Shown here: piece by piece, positions 1-8,821 of the stretch
Numbering within the stretch: the stretch's first letter is position 1
Layout of the letters: every line of letters starts with the position of its first letter
The notes under the pieces: generated by a model
Databases searched by the model: none
Seen by the model: only the letters and a program-made list of their open reading frames with translations
Told to the model about the DNA's origin: nothing
From: Euperipatoides rowelli
Lineage: Eukaryota; Onychophora; Udeonychophora; Euonychophora; Peripatopsidae
Length of the DNA: 16,585 nt
Direction: 5' to 3' (one strand)
Assembly (NCBI GenBank): GCA_003024985.2
Contig: PXIH01S0014514.1
Program-made: the position numbers and the translations under genes

Positions 1-654
1 GGGGGCATGACACTGAAGTGTTTAGTATATTTCCCAACATGGAACAAACTTAAAATTTGCATGTGGCTTAGTTGCATATAGACAATTAAAATTGAATTTT
101 TGATTTTTGGAGGTGGGTAGTGGGGAGAGAATGACCCTGAATTGTTTTGCTTACTTCCCAACATTGCACAAACTTAAAAATTTGGCAAGTGGGTAGGTTC
201 CATNGTGTAGACAATGTAAAGAGTATAAAAAATAGATCTTTTTTATATTTTTGGGAGTTGGGGGAAATGACCATTAAATTTGTGTCCCGTGTGAAGAACG
301 GATAGTTTTGCTAGTGTATATATAGACAGTGAAAATTATCATTGGTTTTTGGTAGTTGTGTGGGGGTAAGGGGGAATGACACTGAAGTGTTTAGTATATT
401 TCCCAACATGGAACAAACTTAAGATTTGCATGTTGCTTAGTTGCATAGTGTAGACAATAAAAATTGAATTTTGGATTTTTGGAGGTGGGTAGTGGGGAGA
501 CAATGACCCTGAATTGTTTTGCTTACTTCCCAACATTGCACAAACTTAAAAATTTGGCAAGTGGGTAGGTTCTATTGTGTAGACAATGTAAAGAGTATAA
601 AAAAATAGATTTTATTTTATATTTTTGCGAAGAACGGGTAGTTTTGCTAGTTTA
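1..654. repeat. Satellite with nested (higher-order) tandem structure
   Basis: A long unit is repeated with a period of about 369 bp: the motif atgacactgaag lies at 7 and again at 376, and atgaccctga lies at 131 and 503. Within each long unit, three diverged subunits can be aligned at an aatgac(a/c)c core (positions 7, 131 and 267). They share the core, a ttcccaacat block followed by caaacttaaaa, and a gtagaca block, giving subunits of about 124, 136 and 109 bp. The second copy lacks about 40 bp of its third subunit and ends near 654. The window begins inside the array, so the true array length is unknown. The two short reverse-strand open frames here are translations of the repeat and are not genes. 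Confidence 0.9.
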
Positions 655-1341
655 TAATAAATGGAAGGGAAAAATAGGAATAGTCTACATACAGTACACA
701 TTTTAACAACAATCGTATATACTTATTATAGTTTATTTTAATTTGGCTACATTTTTATAATGTGGATTTCAAATAATATTACTAATAAGTTTTCCATTTA
801 AAATAAAGGTTTTTAAATAAAGTAAAGCTAAAATATTTTGCTCAATAGGGGGCTACTAGATGTTTATTTAAATTTATTTTGATACCGTAAAACTAAAAAC
901 CATAAAAACTGTTAGAAATTAGAGGAGGAATATGATTGGCTATTGTATAAGTAATTTCATTGATTACAGATCAACCCTACAGAAAAATATGAACATATTA
1001 ACGCAAATCTTTCCGTTTTTCAAGACGGATATACGGAGCAAAAACCTGTTGTATAAAAAGTATAAATGAGCCTTTATATACAATACGCAGTACATACTAT
1101 AGTGTACTATAGTCGGAAGCTATAGAAGTTAGACATCCTACCAATTTGTAATCTGACCTGGGTCTTGATATTGCCAGCCCTCTTCTTTATATATTTACAA
1201 TATGTATATAGCCATTTCTCTCAAATAGGGTAACGCTTGGACATTTTGTTGAAAATTAAAATATTAATGAAATATATATGTTTAATTTTCTTGAATAGGC
1301 CTTTACTTTAGGTATNCCCAAAAGTAATTTAGCCTCATCAT
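655..1341. other. AT-rich DNA with no recognisable feature
   Basis: No open frame of useful length and no recognisable element was seen on either strand. A small direct repeat of the self-complementary octamer ACTATAGT lies at 1096-1103 and 1106-1113. One ambiguous base lies at 1316. Confidence 0.6.
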
Positions 1342-1562
1342 TGTGGTTGGTACCATGTGGCTAGCTTGACCAATAGAAAATAAAATGGACACTATTGTCG
1401 CCACTGTTATATATTGAGTCACTGTAATCATCATTACAGCTAGATAGATCATTACTCTTACCAAGTGTGGCATGCTTTTGTTGTTCTAAGAATGTATATA
1501 CTGTAAATAAAAAGAAGAATTTGTTTTGTATTTTACATGATTTTGTTTAACTTTTTGTGTCA
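1342..1562 (+). mobile_element. Probable 5' LTR of the Copia element
   Basis: The right end is fixed by the adjoining primer-binding site: the LTR should end in CA at 1561-1562. The proposed left end is the TG at 1342 (tgtggttggtacc), giving about 221 bp, a usual size for a Copia LTR. It contains a TATA-like stretch at 1408-1413 and an AATAAA signal inside gtaaataaaaag near 1504-1512, in the expected promoter then poly(A) order. The left end is inferred. With no 3' LTR in the window, neither the TG border nor the 5 bp target duplication can be tested here. Confidence 0.6.
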
Positions 1563-1563
1563 A

Positions 1564-1580
1564 TGGGTTATGGTCTCAAG
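1564..1580 (+). other. Copia primer-binding site (initiator tRNA-Met anticodon-arm type)
   Basis: The sequence tgggttatggtctcaag follows the LTR end by one base. Its first ten bases, TGGGTTATGG, are complementary to the anticodon-arm region of eukaryotic initiator tRNA-Met, whose complement continues GCCCAGC; here the continuation has diverged. Drosophila copia is known to prime from a 5' half-molecule of this tRNA, so the site fits the family and orients the element on the plus strand. Confidence 0.8.
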
Positions 1581-1854
1581 TATGTAAGTCAGGATAAAAA
1601 AAAAGTATGAAGTTAAACAAATTAAGTTAAAATGTAGTATATGTGAATTCAAAATATTGACCTAGTAAAGCATATTAAACCCCTGTCTGAAGAAGCAGAC
1701 TGGCCAATGTGGAAATAAAAAATTTGAGATCTACTTGACTATCAGATGCCATCCACAGCAAACTAGTAAAACCTGAAGAGTTAGAACCAGTAGCCACACA
1801 TTCAGAAGTTAAAAAACATAGAGAAAGATCAGATTTACACCACAAGGCAAATAG

Positions 1855-1911
1855 TTAAAGGTCAAATGTAATNTAAAAAAAATTAAAAAATCTGTTACAT
1901 TTGACCTTTAA
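1855..1911. mobile_element. 57 bp TTAA-bounded miniature inverted-repeat element in gag
   Basis: A perfect 17 bp terminal inverted repeat (ttaaaggtcaaatgtaa at 1855-1871, its reverse complement at 1895-1911) flanks a short A/T-rich centre with one ambiguous base at 1873. Removing 53 bp and keeping one TTAA restores the gag reading frame exactly: the frame of KPEELEP at 1769 matches that of KSMIT at 1915. This proves insertion into coding sequence. The TTAA could be a piggyBac-type 4 bp target duplication or a TA duplication of Tc1/mariner type; the sequence cannot separate them. It is too small to encode anything. Confidence 0.85.
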
Positions 1912-2543
1912 GCTAAGTCAATGATTACAAACACAATCACTAATACAATTTATCAGAAAGTCATGGACAAGGTTACAGCTCATGATAATTTGGAAGATTT
2001 AAAGCAGCAATTTGAAGAAACTTCAAAAGATCAATTATTCACAATATTTGTACTGACTTTTTTACATTCAGTTGGATTTTAAGTGAAGATGTCTCTATGT
2101 ACATTGCAAAAATAAGGAGCCTAATTGATTGACTGAACAATAGATTGAATGTCAAAGGTGAGAATAGTTTACCTTACATATTGTTAGTTTGTAAAGTTTT
2201 ACATAATTTGCTAGGAAAATTTGAAACATTCAAGTCTAGTTGGATGTTGCTAACTAAAAAGGAAAATAAAACATTTAATAAGTTAGCTATGTGATTATGT
2301 TTGAAAGAAATTTTACAAAAACAGAAAATGAAAATGTCCAAGAAGCACTAGGGACAAAAATAAAAAATAAGAAGAAAACCATTAAAAGAAATATATATAT
2401 AAAGAAATAAAAAAAATGATAATTGAAATTACTGCCATCTTAAAGGGCACTGGATTAAGGTATGTAGATGATGAATTACTGATGGGAAACGAATCAAAAA
2501 TAAGTTTAAGGGTAACAGCCAAAGTAAATCTACAATTGGTAAC

Positions 2544-2558
2544 AGAGCATTAATGTTT
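2544..2558 (+). repeat. Left 15 bp target-site duplication of the 6.26 kb insertion
   Basis: The sequence agagcattaatgttt occurs here and again, identical, at 8822-8836. Read in the gag frame it gives RALMF, and the right-hand copy continues in the same frame into the protease region. The pair therefore marks one Copia codon run duplicated on insertion. A duplication of 15 bp is typical of target-primed (LINE-type) integration. Confidence 0.88.
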
Positions 2559-2599
2559 TTTTTTTTATATTTTTATTAAAAAGTCAAACAAATATATAC

Positions 2600-2633
2600 A
2601 ATCTTAATCAAGAGTATACCTTCAATCNTAATT
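2600..2633 (+). repeat. 34 bp direct repeat, left copy (inside the insertion)
   Basis: Starts aatcttaatcaagagtatac and ends near an ambiguous base at 2628. The same 34 bp occurs at 8727-8760 with no difference except that base. It lies 41 bp inside the left border of the 6.26 kb insertion. Confidence 0.85.
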
Positions 2634-3689
2634 TTCAGAAATCCTGTAGTACAATGCAGTCAATTGCTTTCTATTGATTTTAAAAAATGGAAAAATGAAA
2701 ATACTTCCGAATTTTCCAGCCATCCTTCAAATTTAACACTGATGAAAGCCGTCATGTCTCTTATGCCTCAATTACGAAGACAAAGTAAAATTATTTTTCC
2801 TAATTGAAATCATTTTAATAAATTACGTAAAGAAGATAAACAAAGACCTAAAATACTCAGGAATTCAATGAGGCTGTGATATTCCAAATCAAAACATTGT
2901 CCGTCTGATTGTATGGAATCAGACTCCATTCAATAAAAATCAAACCTGTTGTTTACACTCTTCCAAATGACTCTTTACCGCAAAATGAAACATTCAAAGA
3001 TTTTAAAATATGATTTAGAACTACAAATGTTTCCTTCCTTTTTAGTAACTTTAAAACAACAATGTCTGGTTGCTGTTTTTCTGTGGCATTTGAGACCAAT
3101 GGCAGTAAAACATTATCCCCCAATTCTATCAAATCCTTCTTATGTACAGTAAATATGAAAATTGCCCAATAATATGATGAATACAATTATGGGCCATCAA
3201 CAGTAGTATTTAAACAAAACTAGCTTTGAATACTGTTTTTTTTTAATTAAAAATAAAAACAATAAGTGACATAACCAAGCTATTTACACTCCTAGTATGA
3301 CAAATTAATTTTTATAAAACCATTACAAAGTGCATAAAGACAAAAGAAAAAACAAAAAAAAAAAAAAAAATTAGGATGACAAATACCCAATAAAAAGAAA
3401 AATGTTACCACCAACAATAATCTTAAAGAAAGAAAACCCTTGTATTAGTGATGATTACACTAAATTAAAAATGGAAAAAACAAAATACCAATGATACTGA
3501 CTAATATATTGAATACTGCTTTTGTTCACTATGGAATAACTTCTTAGCATATTTTTTTTAAATATTATAAAATTAATACAGTATATGTACTAAAATATCG
3601 ATATAATTAGTCATCTAATGAAAAAAATAATAATGAACAAATTCATGTACTGGTTTTTTTTTACAGATTCTTTAAACCTTAAAGATCTC

Positions 3690-3760
3690 TCTAGAGGCTC
3701 AATTGGCTAAGCCCGGACGAGGATCGTCTGGCCATCAGGGTAATGATTTCTGCCTCATAA
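3690..3760 (+). repeat. Weak tRNA-like (SINE head?) stretch
   Basis: The sequence ggctcaattggctaagc at about 3697-3713 resembles a tRNA D-arm with an A box, and the stretch is more GC-rich than its surroundings. No convincing B box follows at the right distance, so this may be a truncated or decayed SINE head. Confidence 0.3.
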
Positions 3761-3974
3761 ATGAATATTTGTGACTATCTTTAATTTCTCAATATCAATA
3801 TTTATAAGGAAATGTAGGCTATATGATCTTTGATCCCATACTTGGTAATAAATAAAGATATTATGAGAGAAAAAATAATAATGACTCAATGTCAATTTTT
3901 TTTTAAAAAACTATGTTTACTTACTTTATATACAGTATATAATATTACCACAATTGAATACATTGAAAAATTCA

Positions 3975-4050
3975 AGGCCATGGTTGGTTGGGCAGTTCAT
4001 AGCTATGGCTTATGTATATATTGGAGTCATAAGTTCGATCCCAGTGCAGC
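3975..4050 (+). repeat. tRNA-derived SINE-like segment
   Basis: A B-box motif, agttcgatccc at 4032-4042, fits the RNA polymerase III consensus GWTCRANNC. A possible A-box region lies upstream (tggttgggcagtt from about 3985), at a tRNA-like distance. The surrounding 94-codon plus-strand frame (3830-4114) runs through this segment and is best read as an accidental open frame. Confidence 0.45.
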
Positions 4051-5432
4051 GCCACTGGTAAGGAAAGTAATGAATGTTCTTCCCATACTAGTACACACCT
4101 GGAAATTTTTCTAATTGTAGGTATGTTGAAATTAAAGAGAATCATGGGAAATTGATTTTTGGCAACTAGTTGAACAATGGACAAGGCTAAGCTTGAAAGC
4201 TAAGAAAAAGCAATAGTTGAAACTTACATTATCCTGTATATGAGTTGTAAATAAATGTTTGTTTCTCACCCAAATTTTAAGAAAAATACGTAGGAAAAAA
4301 AACATATGATCAAAAGCTAATTAAGAAGAACTGCTCCAAATTTAGAAAATAAATAGCTCAGTAAAAATAATTACAACCATGGAGAATAGATTATATATTT
4401 TAAGTTTATTTGCTTATTGATGGATATGACAATATCTTGATGGATATGACAATATTAAATTATCTAACAAAAATCTTTAAAATATTAGGAAACCAGGTCT
4501 AAAGATTTAACTATTTAAAAAATATTATTTGTAATTCAGATAACGGTGGGGTATAATTTAGGGATCCTTTTTAAATAGAATTTTATCAAAACTAACATAC
4601 GATAAAATTAACTAATAATCTTGGAGGGCAAACAATACACTCTTGTCCAAGTGTAACTGCCATGCTGACACTTTCAACTTATCTTATTTGTATGTTTTTT
4701 TTATAACTCAGTCACGTGAAAGACAATGCAACCATACTTTTCACAGGCCTTCTTATCCAAAGACTTATCTAATTGTTTTCCTAAAGTCTTAACTTTGAGA
4801 ACCAGAGGTTAGGGTGGTACTCTGGCTGGGAAGGGAGATGATTATTTCACACACAAAATGGACAGCATAACATTTAAATCTATTTTTATATGTATTTCAA
4901 AACGAATTTTTACAGCATCAATGCTATATTACCAAATAATTTCCACAACTTTCAACGTTATAAGGTTTCAATATGAAATAAGCTAGTTGGAAGTACAGTA
5001 TATTCAAATTAGAGACATTTCTATTACTAAAAAAATGGCTAATTTAGAAAATTTTTAAAAATTAAATTAATTTTGTTATGTTCAGAATGCACTTTTCATT
5101 ACAAATCGGTTTTAAATGTTTTTTTTTTTTTTTTTTTTTCTCAAAACAATATATTTATAAGCTTGAATTATATCCCAATATTATGAAGATGTTGTTGGGC
5201 TATTCTAAAATGTTGTTTTTTTAATAGGAATTAGTTAGTCTATTTTTATTTCGGAGACATCCTGTATGAATTTTTTTTTATATGTTCTTAAGAGCTTATT
5301 ATATCTTACATAATCTCTATTGTTTAAAAAATAAAGGAGTGACAATAGTCAATGTGATTTTGAATTATATATTTTGTAAACAATGAAACAAATAAATGTC
5401 ATAATGGTAACACATTGTATTATGATATATTT

Positions 5433-5723
5433 ACGTTTTTTTTTTTTAAACTAAATCACCCCTCCATAGGGAGAAGAGATGTATTTTTTGTGTATTAATT
5501 GATTATTATACATTATACTACATCAGAAACAGGTCGGGCGGATATACTAGGTAAAAACAAAAGGCAAGCTGGAAGAGCACTTCCGCCCCGAAATTGTGAT
5601 TATTATTAAAAGCTAGGTAGAAAAAAACGTTCCATAACCAGCCGGGATCGGACCTGTGTACCAAGCATAATATAGGCCAAGCAAAAACTCTCACCACTCG
5701 ACTACCAGACCTTGACAGACGTT
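5433..5723 (-). mobile_element. tRNA-derived SINE (SINE-1) inserted in repeat copy 1
   Basis: Read on the minus strand, the element starts near 5718. An A box lies in the complement of 5693-5706 (tggtagtcgagtgg) and a B box in the complement of 5644-5654 (ggtccgatccc). A GC-richer body follows (around 5540-5590), then a tail with a small stem-loop region (complement of 5457-5480) and an A-run (5436-5447 as T on the plus strand). Copy 3 of the host repeat lacks it. A short possible target duplication acgtt lies at 5433-5437 and 5719-5723. It is transcribed, in intact relatives, by RNA polymerase III and depends on a LINE for movement. The last ~80 bp before its A-tail match the SINE at 14668-15052. 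Confidence 0.78.
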
Positions 5724-6109
5724 ATCTTTTTAGAAGATTAGCATGAATGGTAAAGGTAAGACGATTATCAAATACAATTTCTAAGTCACAATTTTGATTT
5801 AATTTATTTATATGTTTATTGTCTATGTGAATATCAATATCAATTTTTTTTCTATAGAATACATAATATACTGTTTTAGAATAATTAAATGTAAGTCTAT
5901 TGGATCTCAGCCAGAGTGTTAGAAATTTTTGTATTGCTAATTATTTCATGTACTTGATTATTTGTAAGTGATATTAGGCTACTCAATTTTGTTTTTAAAT
6001 TGCCCAGGGAGTCCTAATGTTTATTTATAAGGCCACTTCAAACCTATACAAAATGACATTTTATTTATTAAACATTATGTTGTATTTCTTCTAAAAATTA
6101 TAAGTACTT

Positions 6110-6180
6110 ATAACAGATCAGTAGGTAGAGTGTTGGGCTATTAAGTTATTCACATGTTGGTGTTTCGACACTGGCCACTG
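6110..6180 (+). repeat. tRNA-like segment inside repeat copy 1
   Basis: The sequence cagtaggtagagtg at 6119-6132 resembles a D-arm/A box and ggtgtttcgacactgg at 6159-6174 resembles a B box in a T-arm, spaced as in a tRNA. Copy 3 has the counterpart at about 15405-15475. Copy 2 lacks this part. It suggests that the ~2 kb repeat carries an old SINE or a pol III promoter. Confidence 0.5.
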
Positions 6181-6483
6181 GCTGAAGGTTTTTATTTAAG
6201 TAAATGATAATGAAATAATATTCTCTATTTATTGTTGTCTATCATGCATTTACTAACTAAATCCATAATTTCATTTGCAGTCTTATGTTTATACTTTATT
6301 AGTGACAATTTAATAGTTACATTTATTGCTACTAGTTGGTGATGATGTATTATCATCACTACAGTGACTATATTTAAAAGTGGCCGACAATAGAGCATAA
6401 GCTTCCCCAATCCGCCATTTGTGGCTAATTCCCAATATACAATACAGCAAAGTATATTACTTTTCTATAATATAATTTGTAAT

Positions 6484-6571
6484 GTTACTAATAATAAATC
6501 TATTTGCAGTATTACTACTAGAGGCTGTCAGCTATTAGGGTAATACTGCAACAAGATTTATTAATAGTAAC
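6484..6571. repeat. 88 bp near-perfect inverted repeat (hairpin)
   Basis: The first and last 32 bases are inverted complements at 29 of 32 positions, starting gttactaataataaatct and ending agatttattaatagtaac. A 24-base loop (about 6516-6539) contains a further partial palindrome around ctgtcag. The structure could be a foldback miniature transposon or, if transcribed, a pre-miRNA-like stem. No flanking target duplication could be assigned. Confidence 0.85.
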
Positions 6572-7066
6572 TTTAATTCTGTACATTTTTATAAAAAAAT
6601 ATAAGAACAACAACAAACATAATATCAAAGAGAGAAAATATTACAAAGGAATAATTAGTGGTAAATTATTATTATTATTATTTGAACCATGTATTTAGCA
6701 AAAAAGGCTATATTACTTAACATGTAGAAAATGAAATAAAATATTCCCCTCCCCACCCCCCTATAATCTGGAAAAAATAAATAAATAGTTTTTCCATTTT
6801 TTCTAGCTTTTTCTTTTATACCCTCTCTTACCTTCTTTTTCCTCTTTAGGTGTTATGATCAGTTTAGGCTTGGTTTTAATTTAATCGACTTCTTAATGGT
6901 AGAATGAGGTATATAGTAGAAAGTTAATGATTTTAAGAAAATAATTAATTTCTACTTCTATATATTAATTCTGTATTATATTAGTTTCAGTATAGTCTCC
7001 AGAAGAAAAAAAAACTATATAAGGTATATATTATTTTACATAATTTGAAAAATATATCAGACAATT
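6572..7066. other. AT-rich DNA with simple repeats only
   Basis: An ATT trinucleotide run (about 6665-6682), a short C-rich stretch near 6750-6762 and T/C-rich DNA near 6790-6850 are the only notable items. No gene-like signal was seen. Confidence 0.6.
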
Positions 7067-7475
7067 TCATCATCATTGGGTGTGTTGTCCGAGTCGGAGG
7101 TAAGCATTCCTGGATCACCAAAGGTTTCTACATTGAGCTCTTCTTTTTTTAATACAGAGAATTGCCTGATGTTAGCCCAGTCCTTAAAGTCATCCATCTA
7201 TTCTCTTCTTGGTCTTCCTCTTCTTCCCTTTCTGTCCATCCCTCAATTGATGTCACTAGTCTAATTCCTCTAGATCCTCTCAAGACATGCCCGGCATATT
7301 TCCATTTCCTCTGCTTTACTTCTTCCAAAAAAATATAATTCCCCCCCCCCTCTTTTTCTCACTTCCTCATTTCTGATCACATCTGTCCATTTTCAACATT
7401 CTTCTTGCACACCATATATCAAAAAGCATTGATCTTTTTTTTTTCCAAGTCTTTGTTTAAGGTCCAAGTTTAGTA
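7067..7475 (-). pseudogene. LINE reverse-transcriptase C-terminal fragment, 5'-truncated
   Basis: On the minus strand, spread over three frames, the translation gives the conserved post-polymerase region of LINE open reading frames. In order: TWTLNKDLEKK (about 7469-7437), an INAF..YMVCKKNVE block, a TDVIRNEEV block, WKYAGHVLRG (about 7308-7279), a Gly/Arg/Lys-rich GRRGRPRRE stretch, and DDFKDWANI near 7192-7166 followed by LRLGQHTQ at the C terminus. It ends in tgatgatga at 7078-7068, the short-repeat 3' end common in such elements. Frameshifts lie near the C-run at 7340-7350 and in the Arg-rich part. All upstream polymerase and endonuclease motifs are missing, as is usual for 5'-truncated LINE copies. 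The clade is not assigned. Confidence 0.8.
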
Positions 7476-7996
7476 TTCTTCTTCTATATTTTCTTATTAT
7501 TCTTCTGCTTCTTATTCCACTGCTTCTTATTCTTTTAATTCATATTCTGCTTCTTATTCATCTGCTTCTTGTTCTGCTACTTCTGCTTTTTGTTCTACTT
7601 TTTTCACCAGCCTACTTGTTTTACTTCTTTTTCTTCTGTCTCTTGTTTTTCTGACTCTTGTTCTTCAGCCTCTTTTTCTTCTGCTTCTTGTTCTACTTTG
7701 TTTTTCTACCTCTTATTCTGCTTCTTGTTCTTCTGCTTCCTAGCCTTTGTTCTTCTGCCTCTTGTTCTGCTTCTTGTTCTTTTGTCTCTTGTTCTGAAGC
7801 TTATTTTCAACTGTTTTTTGTTCTTCTGTTTATTGTACTTCCACTTCTTGTTCTTCCACTTCTTGTTCTACCACTTCTTGTTCTTCCACTTTCTGTCTGT
7901 CTGCTTCTTATTCTGCTGCTTCTTGTTCTTCCGCTTCTTGTTCTTCAACTTCTTGTTTTTCCACTTCCTGTTCTTCCACTTCTTAGTCTGCTGCAT
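7476..7996. repeat. Pyrimidine-rich 15 bp minisatellite; encodes Glu/Gln/Val repeats on the minus strand
   Basis: The array is built on ttcttgttcttccac-like units of 15 bp, clearest at 7845-7990 and degenerate further left. On the minus strand the unit reads gaagaacaagaagtg, giving the pentapeptide E-E-Q-E-V repeated, with Val/Ala variation and occasional stops (from tta in units such as cttcttattctgctg). On the plus strand the lack of stops yields overlapping 148- and 115-codon frames of Phe/Leu/Cys that are by-products of composition. The array abuts the truncated end of the LINE fragment. Whether it is simple DNA or a remnant of a coding repeat cannot be decided here. Confidence 0.75.
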
Positions 7997-8726
7997 AATG
8001 CCTAGTAATATTTAAAAAAAAAATAAAGGTAAATAATAAATAGCACATAAAAAAATGTTGCTAGGATAGCTAATAATTATGTAAAAATGAAAGNATTACC
8101 TGTAATTTTTGACCCAATTTTATTTTATTATTCTATATTTTTATATACACAAGGAGCTTCTAATGTTTGCTAAATATTTGATTAATGAAAGCATTTAAAT
8201 GTTTCAAAATGAACTATTTTGCAATATTGTTTTTTTCCTAGAAATTTCTAGAATATTTTAAAAAGAGTCAGACAACTTCAATAATAAATTTCAAATTGTG
8301 TGTATTCTCCCAATAAATGCTAAAAAAAATGCTAGTGTATTTATTGAATTTTATTCATTAACCCTTTCACTCCATTTAAATTCAGAGAATTTGGATTCTA
8401 CTGCTCCACAATAAAAACTAAAAATCTATTTTTTTATTATTTTAAATTTCGATTAGAAATATAGAAAAAATAATTTTAAAATGGTTTACATGAATATCTA
8501 ATGATTTTTTTTTCACATATGCAGAGATAATTAGGCCTATGGTTTAGGCGACCGGTACCATATTTATCAAATTTTGAACTTAAAGTGGCCTAATAAAAAT
8601 ATTATAAAACATATAAGAATAAACTTTCACATTTTTAAAATCAAAATTTAATTCAGATATTAAAAATCAAAACAAAAAAATGTGTGTCAAACAGAAAAGC
8701 CACTATAAGAGTAAATATAAGAAATN
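7997..8726. other. AT-rich interior of the insertion, no recognised feature
   Basis: No convincing open frame or repeat was seen. Ambiguous bases lie at 8094 and 8726. The stretch ttaaccctttcactcc at about 8358-8373 looks like the terminal sequence of some TTAA elements, but no inverted partner was found. Confidence 0.5.
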
Positions 8727-8760
8727 AATCTTAATCAAGAGTATACCTTCAATCTTAATT
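8727..8760 (+). repeat. 34 bp direct repeat, right copy (inside the insertion)
   Basis: Matches 2600-2633. It lies about 61 bp inside the right border of the insertion. The two copies enclose 6093 bp. They could be an unusually long target duplication from a second, nested insertion, or a terminal direct repeat of the inserted element. Confidence 0.85.
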
Positions 8761-8821
8761 AATGTGAGCTTTGAGTACAATATTAATTCAAACACGTCAT
8801 AAACAAAATACTACATATGTA

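Larger units (their letters stand above)
1641..2558 (+). pseudogene. Copia Gag (capsid, UBN2-type, plus zinc knuckle), broken
   Basis: Frame-by-frame translation gives a Copia Gag. The N-terminal LSEEADWPMWK motif lies at 1683-1715, followed by KPEELEP near 1769, a KSMIT..TIYQKVMDKV block from 1915, LEDLKQQFEETSKDQL near 1991-2040, a SEDVSMYIAKIRSL block from 2082 and PYILLVCKVLHNL near 2170-2210. A retroviral-type zinc knuckle C-x2-C-x4-H-x4-C lies at 2424-2465, with its first Cys codon now TGA. Other in-frame stops include 1716, 1725, 2080 and 2349. The frame shifts between 1730 and 1769 and near 2080. Possible starts at 1632 and 1641 are each followed at once by a stop. From 2082 to 2558 the frame is constant and leads directly into the right-hand flank at 8822. 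Gag would form the virus-like particle and bind element RNA. Confidence 0.9.
2634..4384. other. AT-rich interior of the insertion, no recognised gene
   Basis: Only short open frames occur. One of 77 codons on the minus strand (2953-3186) contains a hydrophilic, charged stretch but matches no family I recognise, and it overlaps a plus-strand frame of similar length. An A-run lies around 3355-3370. Two short tRNA-like stretches are listed separately. Nothing else was supported. Confidence 0.5.
4385..6300 (+). repeat. ~2 kb dispersed repeat, copy 1
   Basis: Long, collinear similarity to copies 2 and 3 is seen at many anchors. The string ggagggcaaaca lies at 4623 here and 13819 in copy 3. The string tggatctcagccag lies at 5901 here, 13024 in copy 2 and about 15177 in copy 3. 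Shared stretches include cttgaattatatcccaa, ttttgtaaacaatgaa and tctatgtgaatatcaata. The similarity stops near 6300, where copies 2 and 3 continue with a cagcctgaat segment, so copy 1 is 3'-truncated. It is interrupted by a minus-strand SINE. A 20 bp tandem duplication (ttgatggatatgacaatatc, 4417-4436 and 4437-4456) lies near its start and a 21-base T-run at 5119-5139. No coding potential was seen; its element class is unknown. Confidence 0.85.
2559..8821 (-). mobile_element. 6.26 kb composite insertion splitting the Copia element
   Basis: The borders are set by the perfect 15 bp duplication. Just inside the left border, a T-run continues to 2566 and an AATAAA signal on the minus strand lies at 2572-2577. 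The left end therefore looks like the poly(A) 3' end of a minus-strand retroposed transcript or LINE/SINE product. The content is heterogeneous: a 34 bp direct repeat close to each end, copy 1 of the ~2 kb dispersed repeat, a SINE, an 88 bp hairpin, a LINE fragment and a minisatellite. It probably grew by nested insertion after a smaller first event. No open frame spanning the insertion was recognised. Confidence 0.7.

Noticed and set aside
2953-3186. 77-codon minus-strand open frame that might be a gene remnant
   Set aside because: No recognised family, a plus-strand frame of similar length overlaps it, and no continuation is found in either direction.
3830-4114. 94-codon plus-strand open frame
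   Set aside because: It runs through a SINE-like segment with a B box and shows no recognisable protein motif.
6110-6180. Functional tRNA gene
   Set aside because: A-box and B-box-like motifs exist, but the acceptor stem and anticodon arm do not pair convincingly, and the segment recurs within a repeat.
7569-8015. 148-codon plus-strand open frame (and a 115-codon overlapping frame)
   Set aside because: It lies wholly in the pyrimidine minisatellite; Phe/Leu/Cys-only composition and openness in more than one frame are consequences of the repeat.
8358-8373. ttaaccctttcactcc as a piggyBac-type terminal sequence
   Set aside because: No inverted partner or second TTAA border was found in the window, so the resemblance is too weak.
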